Below the pieces are notes generated by a model. The model was not told the DNA's origin and made no database searches. It was given only the letters and a program-made list of their open reading frames with translations. Shown in pieces: positions 37,555-49,345 of a stretch of 64,000 bases of DNA (its first letter is position 1; each line of letters starts with the position of its first letter). Origin of the DNA: Diogma glabrata. Lineage: Eukaryota; Arthropoda; Insecta; Diptera; Cylindrotomidae. Position numbers and translations under genes: made by a program. Location of the stretch: NCBI GenBank assembly GCA_963693315.1, contig OY856188.1:214776453-214840452 (forward strand), given 5' to 3'.

Positions 37555-38010
37555 ATAATAAACATTCCTGGCGAAAGTAGTGAATGGTTTTTGACAAATG
37601 ATCTTTCGTTGATAGAATTAAAAGTATCAGATCATTTAGGTGGGTCTGATCATAATTTGATTTCCACCCATTTAAATTTACAAGTTCTTAAACCGTTGAA
37701 AACTAATCCTGGTCTTGTTTGGGATTATAAAGCTGCAGATTAGCAGGGACTTAGAAATATCTTGAATTCAAACATTTCTGCTTCTAATTTTTCAGAAATA
37801 ATACATCTGGGGATGCGCAAGTTTATTCCAATTGATTGTTCCGAAGGCTGATCTATGGATTTCGAGTAAATATAAAGAAGCAATAAAATTTGAAAAATGC
37901 TTTTCGAAAGTATAACCAAAATAAAACTGATGAAAACCGAATAGAAAAAAATATATTTTGTAGAAAACTAAAAGATGCAGGGAATAGTAAATTTTCCTAC
38001 AAGAGATGAA
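37555..38010 (+). pseudogene. Jockey-like LINE endonuclease end and linker
   Basis: The plus strand reads WFLTNDLSLIELKVSDHLGG then SDHNLISTHLNLQVL, where SDHNLIS is the last catalytic block of the LINE endonuclease. It continues GLVWDYKAAD and IIHLGMRKFIPID, the usual linker before the reverse transcriptase. A stop replaces the Trp expected after KAAD. Reading ends near 38010, shortly before the mariner at 38063. Opposite orientation to 36530-37410 indicates either two elements or an inversion. Confidence 0.8.
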
Positions 38011-38062
38011 AACGTTTTTATCTCGCGTAGGAAATGCAATTTTTTCTATGATAGCATATATA

Positions 38063-39353
38063 CTAGGTCATTCAATAAGTCCGTAGGATGACACATAGAT
38101 GGCATTACTAGAATTTTTTCCATATGATTTTTATTTAGTACTAACCTTCAAACGATATGTGTATAAATTTGACAGCAATCTGACTATTTATTCGTGAGTT
38201 ATAGCATTTTGTGTGAAGCAACTTTTGTTTTTGAAAAAAAATGGAAAAAAGTGAATTTCGAATTTTAATAAAGCATTGCTTTTTGATGAAAAAAAATACA
38301 GTGGAAACCAAACAATGGCTTGATAAACATTATCCAAACTCTGCTCCATCGAGACAAATGGTAGACAAGTGGATGGCTGAATTTAAATGTGGTCGTACCA
38401 GCACAAAAGATGCAGAGCGCAGTGGACGCCCAAATGAGGCTGTTATTCCAGAAAACATAAAAAAAATCCACAAATTGGTTATGAACGATCGTAAATTGAA
38501 GGTGCACGAAATAGCTGACATTGTAAAGGTAGCAGATGGTAGTGTTTTTACCATTTTACATGAACATTTGGGTATGCGAAAGCTCTGTGCAAATTGGGTG
38601 CCGCGTGAGCTCACAGTCGACCAAAAACAACAACGAATCGATGCTTCGGAGGAGTCCTTGGCACTGTTAAACTGCAATAAAAGGGAATTCTATCGTAGAT
38701 ATGTGACAATGGATGAGACATGGCTTCACAATTACACACCAGAATCCAAAAGACAGTCAGCTGAGTGGACAGCAGTCGACGAACCGAATCCAAAGCGAGC
38801 AAAGACGCAACAGTCGGCCGGGAAGGTGATGGCGTCTGTATTTTGGGATACGAACGGAATAATATTCATCGACTATCTCCAAAAAGGAACCACCATCAAC
38901 AGCGAGTATTACTGTGAACTTTTGGATCGATTGAAGGCTGAAATCGCAAAGAAACGGCCACATTTGCAAAAGAAAAAAGTGTTTTTTCACCAAGATAATG
39001 CACCGTGTCACAGATCGATGAAAACGATGGCAAAATTGAATGAATTGGGCTTTGAATTGCTTACCCACCCACCATATTCTCCAGATTTAGCCCCCAGCGA
39101 CTTTTTCCTGTTTTCAGATCTCAAGAGAATGCTTGCTGGAAAGAAATTTAAGTCCAATGATGAAGTAATCGCTGAAACTGAGGCCTATTTTGACGAGAAA
39201 GAGAAATCGTACTATAAAGGTGGTATAGAAAAGTTGGAAAATCGCTATACTCGTTGTATCGCCCTCGAAAGCAACTATGTTGAATAAAAAAATCGAGCTT
39301 TGTCAAAATGTTGTTTTTTTCTTACTTATCCTACGGACTTATTGAACGACCGT
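38063..39353 (+). mobile_element. mariner transposon, complete (1.29 kb)
   Basis: The inverted ends share TTCAATAAGTCCGTAGGAT (left 38071 onward, right ending near 39346) and the full element is 1291 bp, normal for mariner. TA lies at both flanks (38061-38062 and 39354-39355). The single gene at 38241-39287 is unbroken. The outermost two or three bases differ between the ends. Confidence 0.95.
38241..39287 (+). CDS. mariner transposase, intact
   Basis: The 348-residue protein is the normal mariner length. Residues 1-115 are the paired-like double helix-turn-helix that binds the inverted ends, including SGRPNEAV near residue 61. WVPRELT at 119-125 is the WVPHEL-type linker. The catalytic triad is present as D158 (VTMDETW), D252 (HQDNAPCH) and D287 (YSPDLAPSDFFLF), giving DD34D. 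The protein cuts the TA-flanked ends and inserts them elsewhere in the nucleus. Overall wording resembles the irritans subfamily, tentatively. No stop or frameshift is seen, so it may be active, in contrast to all other transposon genes here. Confidence 0.97.
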   Translation: MEKSEFRILIKHCFLMKKNTVETKQWLDKHYPNSAPSRQMVDKWMAEFKCGRTSTKDAERSGRPNEAVIPENIKKIHKLVMNDRKLKVHEIADIVKVADGSVFTILHEHLGMRKLCANWVPRELTVDQKQQRIDASEESLALLNCNKREFYRRYVTMDETWLHNYTPESKRQSAEWTAVDEPNPKRAKTQQSAGKVMASVFWDTNGIIFIDYLQKGTTINSEYYCELLDRLKAEIAKKRPHLQKKKVFFHQDNAPCHRSMKTMAKLNELGFELLTHPPYSPDLAPSDFFLFSDLKRMLAGKKFKSNDEVIAETEAYFDEKEKSYYKGGIEKLENRYTRCIALESNYVE

Positions 39354-39355
39354 TA

Positions 39356-39662
39356 TAATCGATATTTACTATAAATTATAAAATTAAAAATCGACAACAT
39401 CACATTAAAAATTCATATTCTATTTTTGCATGGTTGCGTTGTTCAAAAAACTTTGTAAAATTATATGAGAAACCATAGCAACTACAATTTGCTATTCTTT
39501 TTACACTGTAGAGGAAAAAGAACATATTTTCACAGAGCATTAAGCGTGATGAACATAAACTTTTTTAACGACTGTCATAGAAAATAATGTTTTCTATCTA
39601 TCAGTTTAAAACAGAAAGTTGGCTTTTGCTATTTAGCGAGCATTTTTTAATTTTTTCTGCTC
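39356..39662. other. Gene-free stretch
   Basis: Nothing recognised. Confidence 0.4.
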
Positions 39663-40105
39663 TTAGTCGGAAAGTAAAAACACAAGTAAAACCAAAGACA
39701 TAATGGACAAAGACATAATATTAAAATTTATTAATTTCTTCTCCCCAAAACACTTTTGATTTTTTGGCTCTATAACCCGAGGGCTTCTTTTTATAAAAGG
39801 CATAAATCTTTTATATTTACTAATATCCAAATTTTCTTCAACGATAAATGCTGATTTTAACATTGAATAATTTGATCACATTGTTGAAGACTTTTTTGTC
39901 TGCGATAGTTCACCAAAATATAGCGCACATCTTCAGAATAAAAATTTCCTGTTTTTTTGTTCTTACACCAATTGATAAATAATAGGTAAGGTTTTTCATA
40001 CCGGACTTTAGATTTTTCAGGCAACAGCTCTAAAGTTAAATTGTTCGCTGCTTCTTTTATATGAGGTGAAGTGCTAATTATATTACTTTCATCACTACTG
40101 CTCAT
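39663..40105 (-). pseudogene. Crypton-like tyrosine recombinase, N-terminal remnant
   Basis: The minus-strand frame 40105-39857 reads LELLPEKSKVRYEKPYLLFI followed by NWCKNKK and YSEDVRYILVNY, the SAM-like core-binding domain of Crypton-type recombinases in insects. After a frameshift at about 39860 it continues MLKSAFIVEENLDISKYKRF and FIKR, the block that follows in that family. The catalytic C-terminal domain with the Arg-His-Arg-Tyr residues is absent. Family recognition is from remembered wording of related proteins, so a profile search is needed to confirm it. Confidence 0.6.
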
Positions 40106-40509
40106 TTTAAATTATTTTTATTTAAAAATAGATATAAACTCTGTATAAATTTTAAATTTATTAATTTAAAATTTTAAATTGACGTCCGATACGTTTTTTA
40201 AACAACAAATAAATGCCTCCTTGGCAACTTTGATCGCATTTGCCGGCAGTCGTTAAAAAAATAGTATGTATACTTTGAGCAGAAAGTAACATTGCTGCTC
40301 TGACATGATTGCTGGTTGAGGCGTAGCCGAATTTTCATGCACGAGTAACAATGTAGTACGTTTTGCTCTTAATATACAATCTACTATTGCAAATGCTATC
40401 ATAGAAAAAAATCTTTTTATTACGGAAAAAGCTACAAATTTTGCTGAGCACCCAATGCAATTTTTAAAAGCCATTAGTGGAACCTAATTTGCAATCTAAT
40501 CCAGTTCCT
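40106..40509. other. Gene-free stretch
   Basis: The 73-codon minus-strand frame at 40253-40474 is unrecognised. Confidence 0.4.
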
Positions 40510-41400
40510 GTAGTTTCTATCAAAATGGGGCGGATCATTTCGGAAAATGCTTTTACAAATTAATACTAATAAGGCATCTGAGCCAGATGGTATTCCTTCA
40601 GTTATTTTTAAAACATTTGCCGATAAATTAGCATTAGTAGGGAATTGACCCCCAAACTATTGACAAGTGTCCCGCATGTGAGGGCACACCACATGATGTT
40701 GCGCACCTATTTGCATGTCCAAAGAATGCAACGGACCTGACGAAGAAAGATCTGTGGTACCGCCCTAGGGCTGTAGCAGAGTTCCTGAAACTGGAAATGG
40801 AATCGAACGAGTAGCACTTATCAACGTCGTTACAACAACAACAACAAATAAAATTATCTATTTGTCATATAACAAGGGGATTTTTTGAGTACAAAACATG
40901 AGTAGTGTACAGCCAGTTCCAAAAAGGTGCCTAAAACGGATCAAACAAATTACAAACCCATATCAATCTTGTCGGTTGTTGCTAAAGTATTTAGAGAGAA
41001 GAACAAAAAGAGAAGAACATTAATTTTAATATTATGAGCTTCTTAATTCGTCAAAAATAATTAAGAAAGACATACAATGCAAGATAGTTTTGCTTATGAA
41101 AGCATGCCTCATGAAACACCTAATGAAACACCTTCTCATGAAACACCTGATAACATGAAACACCTTCTCATGAAACATCTAATTTATACTCATCGGTAGC
41201 GGCAAATGACACTAGGTCAAATTTCATCGGGTCATTAAACATTGATTTAAAAACAGTTATGGATTCGGATAATGCAAACAATGTTGAATTCAACACGAGC
41301 AAAACTAAAGTTTGCTGTTTTTCTAGGTTATCAATGCCTTATCTGTTTTCATTAAATTTTGATTCCTGAAGAAAAACTGATCTTGAAGAGAAAGAATCTG
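40510..41400 (+). pseudogene. Jockey-like LINE reverse transcriptase fragments
   Basis: Three plus-strand pieces follow the order of a LINE reverse transcriptase. The first is KIKMGRIIS and NKASEPDGIPSVIFKTFADK (40530-40640). The second is VQPVPK, KTDQTNYKPISILSVVAKVF (40900-41005). The third is SNFIGSLNIDLKTVMDSDNA and VEFNTSKTKVCCFS (41215-41330), which normally comes after the FADD motif. The FADD region between the second and third pieces is missing; a short CATGAAACACCT direct-repeat tract (41110-41180) is in its place. The first two are separated by the tail of a different LINE. Confidence 0.75.
40641..40860 (+). mobile_element. 3-prime end of a second LINE
   Basis: The peptide IDKCPACEGTPHDVAHLFAC with PKNATDLTKKDLWYRP and VAEFLKLEMESNE before a stop (40815) is the CCHC-like tail that ends many insect LINE proteins. 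It is followed by ACAACAACAACAAATAAAA, a CAA-type 3-prime tail. It sits between two pieces of another LINE, so it is a 5-prime-truncated insertion into it. Confidence 0.8.
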
Positions 41401-41702
41401 TTAGACTTCTAGTAGTTGAGGTTGAAAATAATCAATGAAAATAATCATAATAAAATAAGTGGATTTATCCACGACTACTAAAAAATATCTATTTTCCATG
41501 CGTATGTCTTCCAATGTAATTGTATTCATTCCACAACTAGTGAATTTGATTAAAATTCTTTACTATAGTTTATTAAATATTCCCCTAACAAATTAAACAA
41601 CAAACTTGTTTTGTTTTTCGCTATCTTTGATGTATTTATTTCAATATGGCGATACAAATTTTTGCATGAAAACTGGAAATTAAACGAAATATTTTACAGT
41701 CG

Positions 41703-41850
41703 TGGATAAAATAGCATCTTGTATTCGCTTAGGATGATGGCAATTCTTCACTTGGATGATTCCCTCCACTCGCTACGCTCGTTTCGGAAAACTTCATCCT
41801 CGTGAAGAATTGCCTTCATTCTAAGCTCATACAAGAATCTACTATTCTCA
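41703..41850. mobile_element. Short palindromic element with CGCTACGCTCG core
   Basis: Inverted arms of about 45 bp (AGGATGATGGCAATTCTTCA near 41731 against TGAAGAATTGCCTTCATTCT near 41803) surround a GC-rich core, CACTCGCTACGCTCGTTTCGG-like, in AT-rich DNA. The architecture matches 9695-9808. It is non-coding. Confidence 0.65.
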
Positions 41851-42480
41851 TATCTTTAGCTTGGCTAAGAACGTTATTCTATTTAATATTTTTGCGTCGT
41901 TGCCGTAAGCATTTTAACAGCAAATAGCTTCTTTTAAGCCATAGCATAGCAGCATACATAATTAGTTTGAAGTGTCTTGATTCTACATAGCAGAGAGCTG
42001 TTAAATTGAGTGGCCATTCAAATCTTACTTGCTGGATTGCTTGTATGTCGTTGGTTTGACGGCATTTTATAAATACATTATAGATGAATGAGCATCTGTC
42101 TGGATCAAATCAATTTTGCCTAAGCCTGAAAACTTCACATGTTACACCAGAGCATCAATAGCAGACCATTTTTTTACTATTCGAGTGACAAGATGTAGAA
42201 CTGTCGCAATTCAAAATGATTTTTTTCACGGAGTCTGGCATCTCTGTAAGGCCTTACTTCCCTGATAATTTTAATCCTCGAAACTTTAAAGTTGCCGTTA
42301 AAAATCCTCAAAAAATTGCTGAATTCTAACAAACCTGTTCCGTACTTAGCATCGTATCTTCTGATATTCAGAGACATTAATCTTTAATTTGTTATTGTTA
42401 CACTAAAGTTTAAACAATTCCTAACTTTAAATAAAGAAATATCCTGTAAATAATTAGTTAGGGGAGGGTCCGGACACAAA
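41851..42480. other. Gene-free stretch
   Basis: Nothing recognised; the 66-codon minus-strand frame at 42177-42377 is unassigned. Confidence 0.4.
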
Positions 42481-42517
42481 TACCCCCCCCTCCCTCCCCC
42501 CTGTGTGCGCCCGCCCC
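42481..42517 (-). repeat. C-rich tract, possible G-quadruplex on the minus strand
   Basis: Runs of 9, 3, 6, 3 and 4 C occur within 37 bp, so the minus strand carries several G runs. Confidence 0.6.
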
Positions 42518-42519
42518 AA

Positions 42520-42812
42520 CTAACACTTGAACAAAGACGTTCAATTAGCTCTTCTTATATCATTTTTCATTTGTTAAGTGGACATACTGACTCACCCATT
42601 CTGTTGTCTATGCTTGATATTCTTGCTAAGAATTTGAATATTCGTGACCGAGCTTTATTACAACCAAGATTTCATAGAATAGAACGAATTATGGTAAAAA
42701 TAATCCTCTGAATTTGGTTATAAACAGATTTAACATGTACTACAGCGCTTTCGAGTTCAACATCAGTAGAAATGAATTTAAAAATGGAATTACCAAAATG
42801 TTTAAAATATTA
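42520..42812 (+). pseudogene. LINE C-terminal fragment
   Basis: LLSGHTDSPILLSMLDILAK and the following FHRIERIMVKIIL, then after a frame change NRFNMYYSAFEFNISRNEFK and NGITKMFKIL before a stop, match the C-terminal segment of jockey/CR1-type LINE proteins (the block after the thumb that normally reads SGHxDSPxLLS). The reverse transcriptase is not adjacent. Confidence 0.65.
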
Positions 42813-43380
42813 TAAAATTTTTATATGTAGGTCAATGAAATGAAATTTTATTTTGCTTCAATTTTTATTTTTATATTTTTAATTAGAAGTTAACAAATTA
42901 ATTTAATATGGATACGTCGGTTACATTAGTTTTATTTTGTTTTTATTTTTATTATAAATATTAATTGGGAGCTACCAAATTGTTTAAAGCTTAAAATGTA
43001 GGTCAGTAAATTGTATTTTGTTGATCAATTGAATAAATAAATAAATACGAAAAACCAAATCAGGGCCTGATATATTCAAATACGGTTAACCCTAAGACGG
43101 TATTGTAAATCAGAGCCGGAACAGGACCTTATCAGATTGTACTTATAAGGCTTGCCCTTTTTGGACTAACCAGGACCTGATAACGCCCTGACTGTATTAA
43201 GGTTTTCCCTAACTAATTTCTGCTCGGGATGTAGTTGAGACAATCGCACATAATGTTTATGTGAAAATTAAATATAGCTCAATCAATCAGAAATACTTCA
43301 ATTATGAAATGAAAAATTTGCGATATAAGGCCAAAGAAATTTTTTTTCATTGAAATAGTTATTAACTTGGATACGATATT
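42813..43380. other. Gene-free stretch with imperfect palindrome
   Basis: Around 43060-43215 CAGGGCCTGATA and TGATAACGCCCTGA suggest a degraded palindromic element. Nothing else is recognised. Confidence 0.4.
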
Positions 43381-45661
43381 ACTTCGGTTTTGAAAAAACC
43401 AAAGTATTGAATTCATGAGCCAAAAGTGAAATTCTTGCCCCCAATCTTTTTGGCATTTCTCGACGTTTGATTCCAAAAAAGGGGAGGACCTACTGATTCT
43501 AAAAATGCAAAAAAAAATGTATGTCTGTCTGCCGGCCGTCCGTCCGTCATTACCTACGAAATTTAGAATACCGCTGGAGGGATTTCAAAATTTTTCTAAA
43601 AATAGATATACTCAATGGGCAGGTCCGAAAGGATGATGTGTTTGATAACTGTACCGGAAGTGTGTCAAAAAAATCATTAAGTCTATCGAAAATAGCAAAT
43701 TTTAATATTTTTGGCTTAAAAAACGTTTATTTTCAGTGATAATGAGTAGTAAGTAAGTTTGATTCTGGAGAAATCTGGATGATTGACATCCGTATGTAAG
43801 ACCAGGACCTTGATTATTGTCTTAGAAGTATGTCAAAAAAAATCGCTAAGTGTGTCAAAAGATTGATTTTCAAATATTTTGTTTCCCAATTTGTTGAGAA
43901 ACATTTTATGGGAAACATTTCTTCAGTTTTCGACTAGAAATATATAAAACATAAAAGTAATTATTTGGATGACATGAAATGTATTTGAACATTAAATATG
44001 ACACATGAAGTGTGTCAAAAAATCGTTAAGTGTGTCAAAACATGAAAATTTACATTGGTTTTAGTTAAAAAATTTTCATTTTAAGAGAAAATGAGTAGTA
44101 ACATCGTAGGAATGTGGAGAAATCTTGATGTTAAATTATTGCATTATAAGTTTGTCAAAAAATTAGTGTCAAGTGTGTAAAATAAAGATTTTTGTTTATT
44201 TTTTTACCCAATTTTTTGGAAAAAATAAAATTAATTATTTGTATGACATGAAATTTTATTATTATTATAGAGAATTATGGCATTATAAGTTTGTCAAAAA
44301 AATGTTGTCAAGTGTGTCAAAAGAATGATATTTATTTATTTTTTTTGCCCAATTTATTGGAAAAAATAAAATTAATTATTTGTATTACATTTTATTATTA
44401 TTATAGAGAATTATGGTATTATAAGTTTGTCAAAAAAATAATATCAAGTGTGTCAAAAGAATAATTTTCATTTCTGGTTTCAAATAACTAAAATTAATTA
44501 TTTGGATGAAATGAAATATAATGAACATGATATTATTATTATTGAGAATTTTATTGCATTATAAGTTTGTCAAAAAATTATTGTCAAGTATGTCAAAAAA
44601 ATGATTTCATTTATTTTTATAGCCAATATTTTGGAAAAAAAAATTTAGCTGTTTGTATGACGTAAATGTGACATGGAAATTTTGGAATTTGTTATAGTTT
44701 TTGAAATGTTTTTAGAATTTTGAAAAAAGTTTGTATTTTTGATTTTGTAATAATTTTTGCAATATTTTTAGAATCTTGAAAAAATTTTAATTTTTAATTT
44801 TGTTTTAAGTTTTACAATATTTTTAGAATTTTGAAAAAAATAGAATTTTTGAATTTGTGAATTTTATATATATTTTTAGAATTTTGAAAAAAGTTTCAAT
44901 TTTTGATTTTGTAAGAATTGTTGGAATATTTTTAGAATTTTGAAAAATTTTAAATTTTTGAATTTATTATAATTTTTGGAATCTTGAAAAATATTTCAAT
45001 TTTTGATATTATGATAAATTGTGCAATATTTTTAGAATTTTGGAAAAAGTTTGAATTTTTGAATTTTTAAGAATTTTTGGAATATTATTAGAATTTTGAA
45101 AAAGTTTAAATATTTGATTTTATTCTAATTTTTGGAATATTTTTGGAATTTTGAAAAAAGTTTCAATTTTTGATTTTGTTATAATTTTTGCCATATATTT
45201 AGAATTTTTGAAAAAAGTTTAATTTTTGATTTTGTAATAATTTTTGGAATATGTTTAGAATTTTGAAAAAGTTTGATTTTATTTAATTTTTACAATATTT
45301 TTGGAATTTTGAAAGAAATATATATTTGTGATTTTGTAATATTTTCTCGAAACGCTAAATGGAGAGGTTTTTGAGTAGTTTGCCGAGTGTATCATCTTTT
45401 CACTAAATTATGTAAGTATATGATCTGTTATAATTTACGGCGACGAATTGATGTTTCGTGTTAGTTTGGTAATAAATTTTTAAACAGGGATAAAAAAAAT
45501 ACATGTACTTTAACAAAGAGTTTTATGTTTGATTTACATCGCTGCCCATAACTAAAAACAATGTCCTCATAAAAGTTTTATGCCGAAAACTATATCAAAA
45601 TCCTTTACCAAAACCGAAGTCTTGATATCTCAGAGCTTGAGATTTCAGCCCCTCCATATTT
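43381..45661 (+). mobile_element. Helentron-like repeat family, copy A (2.3 kb)
   Basis: The copy starts with a hairpin, ACTTCGGTTTT...AAAACCAAAGT (43381-43405). It has a GTCTGTC/GTCCGTCC microsatellite near 43523-43550, a tandem zone of about 135-140-bp units built on TTTGTCAAAAAA...GTGTGTCAAAA (43800-44640), and a second AT-rich array (GGAATATTTTTAGAATTTTG type, 44660-45350). The 3-prime end has AAACCGAAGT (45611-45620), inverted relative to the start, then an ATCTCA-GAGCT-TGAGAT hairpin and CAGCCCCTCCATATTT. It is non-coding. Subterminal inverted repeats, a 3-prime hairpin and central arrays resemble Helentron-derived non-autonomous elements (HINEs, e.g. Drosophila DINE-1). Confidence 0.7.
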
Positions 45662-45851
45662 TAATTATTGTATTGGTTTGTTGTATACATATTATTAGAC
45701 TTCTAAAATTAGCTGTTTAGTACATTAGTTATTTAATTATTGCTTTGAAAAATAGCTGTCTATATTTTTACATTTATAATTTTTCCTCAAATCTTATCAT
45801 GTAGATTAATCCCTCAACGCCACATGTTTTAATTATTTTGGAGCTTATACA

Positions 45852-46886
45852 TAGAGATTATTCTCGAGAATTCTTTTTCTCGATTTCTCAAGAATTCTCT
45901 ATAGATTTTTATTTCTTATTTCTCAAGAAATTTTGTTTTATTTCTCGAGACAAACAAAAAACACTCATTAAGGTTTTTAAACCTTAAAATTAAACTTTTT
46001 AAAACTCACTAAGCTTTTCTTGCAGTCAGCGCAACCCAATAAAGACAAACAAAAAACACTCATTAAGGTTTTTAAACCTTAAATTTAAATTTTTTAAAAC
46101 TCACTAAGCTTTTCTTGCAGTCAGCGCAACCCTTCTACAATTTTACGAATTTTTCTGTCAGAATAATTCATCAAATTAGATTGAGAATCATGTTTTATCT
46201 TATAAACTAAAATTTTAAATTAGATAATGAACACTATATTTGTTTTATTTGATAAATATTGTAAATATTGAGAGTAAGGACTCCGTTATCCATATGATAA
46301 AAAATGATGAATCGCTGACGAATTATTAGATTTTTTTCGTATAATGTCTATAAAGGAACGTAATTTTTATGACTGAATGTCACTTGAAGTCTTAATTTAA
46401 TCGATTAGTTTTATATGGGTGACCTAAGTGAGGACCAAAGTTTATTCAAATAGTATATAGTTGTTTTAATTACACCCCCAATAGAAATTGTGTATCGCAA
46501 CACTCTGTAAAAACCGAGAAAAAAACTGTTTCCTCTCTTTGATTTCAAAATTTGTAAGAATAGTTTGTTTACTTTGATAGAGCATTTTTACAGGACTGGT
46601 TTCCCATACAGAAAATGATTTGACTGTTAAGAACCTTTAACAAAGCGTCCGCCGATTTAAACAGAAACATCTCTCAATTCTAGTAACTTTAAAAAAATCC
46701 CAGATAGCTAATGATAATTTGGCGGTTATAATTAGAGAACAGGGTTTATGAGGAGTTATTGGGTTAGAAAATTATTTTTTAATTAAAGAAAATTAATAAA
46801 GAATTATCTCGAGAATTCTCGAGAAACAGATTTCCGTTCTCAATTTTTCTCGAGAAACAGAAAATGTCGCGAAAAGCGTATCTCTA
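45852..46886. mobile_element. 1.03-kb hAT-like MITE with 8-bp duplication
   Basis: The left end TAGAGATTATTCTCGAGAA and the right end ...CGCGAAAAGCGTATCTCTA are imperfect inverted copies rich in CTCGAGAA. Flanks are CTTATACA (45844-45851) and GTTATACA (46887-46894), an 8-bp duplication with one mismatch. Inside is a tandem duplication of about 90 bp (45950-46036 and 46045-46132, CACTCATTAAGGTTTTTAAA type). The interior is non-coding. Confidence 0.75.
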
Positions 46887-46894
46887 GTTATACA

Positions 46895-48929
46895 GATTTT
46901 TTTAAACACCGTGTTAAAACAATCTGTTTGTTAAGAAAGGGCACATAACTCTAGTCGTAACGACTAAAATATGCTCTTAATTTTTTCCAACTTACATTAC
47001 TAACTAAAATTATAATCGCATAATAGTGTTATCTAAATTATTTATAATAACAATTTGTAGTATTGTAAACAATTGGAAAAAACAATAAATAATAATAAAT
47101 AATAATAATAATGTTTAGTAAAAAAAGGATATTTTTGCCCCAGTCCTCAGTGGCCATACAATATTTCTTCTGCGACCAAACTAAAAATTGTCACGATACA
47201 GTTTGTAGTAATTTAAAGTAGGGCGTTTCATTTATGTTAGTTTTTTATATTGATTGATAAAACTAACTAGGCAAATATATTTATTACACTCTAGGGCGTA
47301 ATGAAATATTAAAAATGGAATAAACTTGTACCTATTAAATTTAGAGCACCCTCCGCTAAACTTAACTTTACTAACGTTCGTAACATCTAATACTTTCAGA
47401 ACCAATATTCAACGCCATAATATGCCTTTTGAATGTTTATAGAAACTTTGGGGTGGTTTCGAAGATCTCGAGTTACTAACTAAATTTGGTGTTTTCCTTA
47501 AATATTTATTTATTTCCTCCACCTGCACTGTGTTTCTTTTTTTATTAACAATTATTTTTTTGGAGTAGACATCACGACATATAAATTGAAACAAAATTAA
47601 ACACCAAAATGTTCAAAATTAATAAATAATAAAAGATACACATAGTGAACAAAAAATAATCTTAAAAAGAAAAAGTGAGACATCAAACAAAAGTCGTGTC
47701 TTAATCAAAGTTAATAATTTATCAAATATTGTTTTCTTGTTCAATGGTCAGAATTGATCGTATTTGAATTAAGAAATCGAACGTTAAAACAACAATATCA
47801 TTTTTTTTGTTTGATTCAAAATTTGGGTGTGGGTGTTAAAAACAAGATCTTTAGTTTTAAATTAATTGATTTAAAGACACCAAAATATGGATTAAGGAAT
47901 TGATCTATTGTATATTGTTGATATGCAGTTTACATCAATTTTTATTTCTAATTCAACGTGCTTTTTGTGTGTGTTATTATGACATCGATATGTGATTAAT
48001 GTTCTGCGCTGTGTATGTGTGCTTTAAAACATGTTGATTCTACATTGACAATTTTTTTTTGTTAAATTCAAACTGTAGTAATTGAATTGAATTAAGATTT
48101 CTATAGTATCACCAAAATTCTTATCGAAAAATAAATAACAATATTTTAAGTAATCCTGGTTATGACAGTGTTTGGATTAAATGTATTTTGAATTTCGTTA
48201 TCGAATCTAGAAATATGTATTATCAGATTTTAATAATAATTTACGAAAAAGTAAATATGGTCCGATATTTAGATTAGATACTGATAAGGATTGTATGGGT
48301 TGGTATAATATTACAATAAGATATTGTAATGAAATTTATATAAAACCGCAAGCTTATATTAAACTGAAAAAGTGTATAAAAAAGTACAAATGGGAAACAT
48401 CATTCTAAATTTTATTTAAGTTCAAAAAAAATTGACGAAACTTTTTTACTCGTTTATACTTTTTCAGAAATATCTAAATCCATTTTAAATCTTCTAATCA
48501 GTTATCTAAGATTATAGGCGTTTATTGTAAACAACTTTTCTAAAGTGATCGTTCTTATTTATAAGTAAAAGACTTAGAATTATTTAATTTGATTTATAGC
48601 GGATAAAAACAGTTTAAAGTTAATTCACTTTGAATATTGAAAAGTGTTTATGAATTTGATAAACAAATTTGAGTTATAAACAAATGTTAATTGTTATAAT
48701 AATACTAATAATATTATGCTTATGAACAATTTAGTATGAAAAAGCTATTAATTGAGGAGGTGAGAACATATGACCAAGTATCATCTACATTTGTTAAGTT
48801 TTATCTTCATCCATTTGACAGCTACGATCACTCAAACGAGATTGAATTGAAGTATTGGTAAATACACATAGAATTCATGTTATTCATTCGTTGATTAAAC
48901 AATATGTACTAGTATTTTTTGGTATTTCT
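46895..48929. other. AT-rich gene-free DNA
   Basis: No gene recognised in 2 kb. A 26-codon frame at 48769-48849 (MTKYHLHLLSFIFIHLTATI) looks like a signal peptide followed by a stop, with a GGTAAAT donor-like site soon after. Without a second exon I do not call it a gene. Confidence 0.4.
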
Positions 48930-49345
48930 AGTTCTTTTTTTGGTATTTCTCGACGTTTAATGTCCTATCGATTTCCTGCCGTTACAATCTACGAAAACTA
49001 GAAAACCGTATGAGCGATTTCAAAAATGTTTATTTCTAAAAATATAGGTTTCATTAATGGTAATAGTCGAAAGGACAAAGGGTTTGATAACTGTAGCGGA
49101 AGTGTGTCAAAAAAAGCAAATTTACATGTTTTTTCATTAAAAAATATTTACTTTAAGTTATAATGAGCAGTAATATTGAATGAAGGTAAATCTTGATGGT
49201 CGATATGTATGTGAGGCAGGAGCTTGATTATTGTATTATAATTGTGTTAAACAAAATTGTCAAGTGTATCATAAGAATAATTTTCATACATTTTAAATAA
49301 TGTAATTGAACATGAAATTATACATGTAATATGGTTCTATCCTGC
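48930..49345 (+). mobile_element. Helentron-like repeat family, copy D (partial)
   Basis: The copy matches the 5-prime part of the family (GGTATTTCTCGACGTTTAAT, AACTGTAGCGGAAGTGTGTC and the TGTGTCAAAA blocks). It lacks the terminal hairpin and most of the central arrays and ends near copy B, which runs the other way. Confidence 0.65.

Noticed and set aside
38265..39068. Several minus-strand frames of 63-115 codons within the mariner
   Set aside because: They are antisense shadows of the intact transposase gene.
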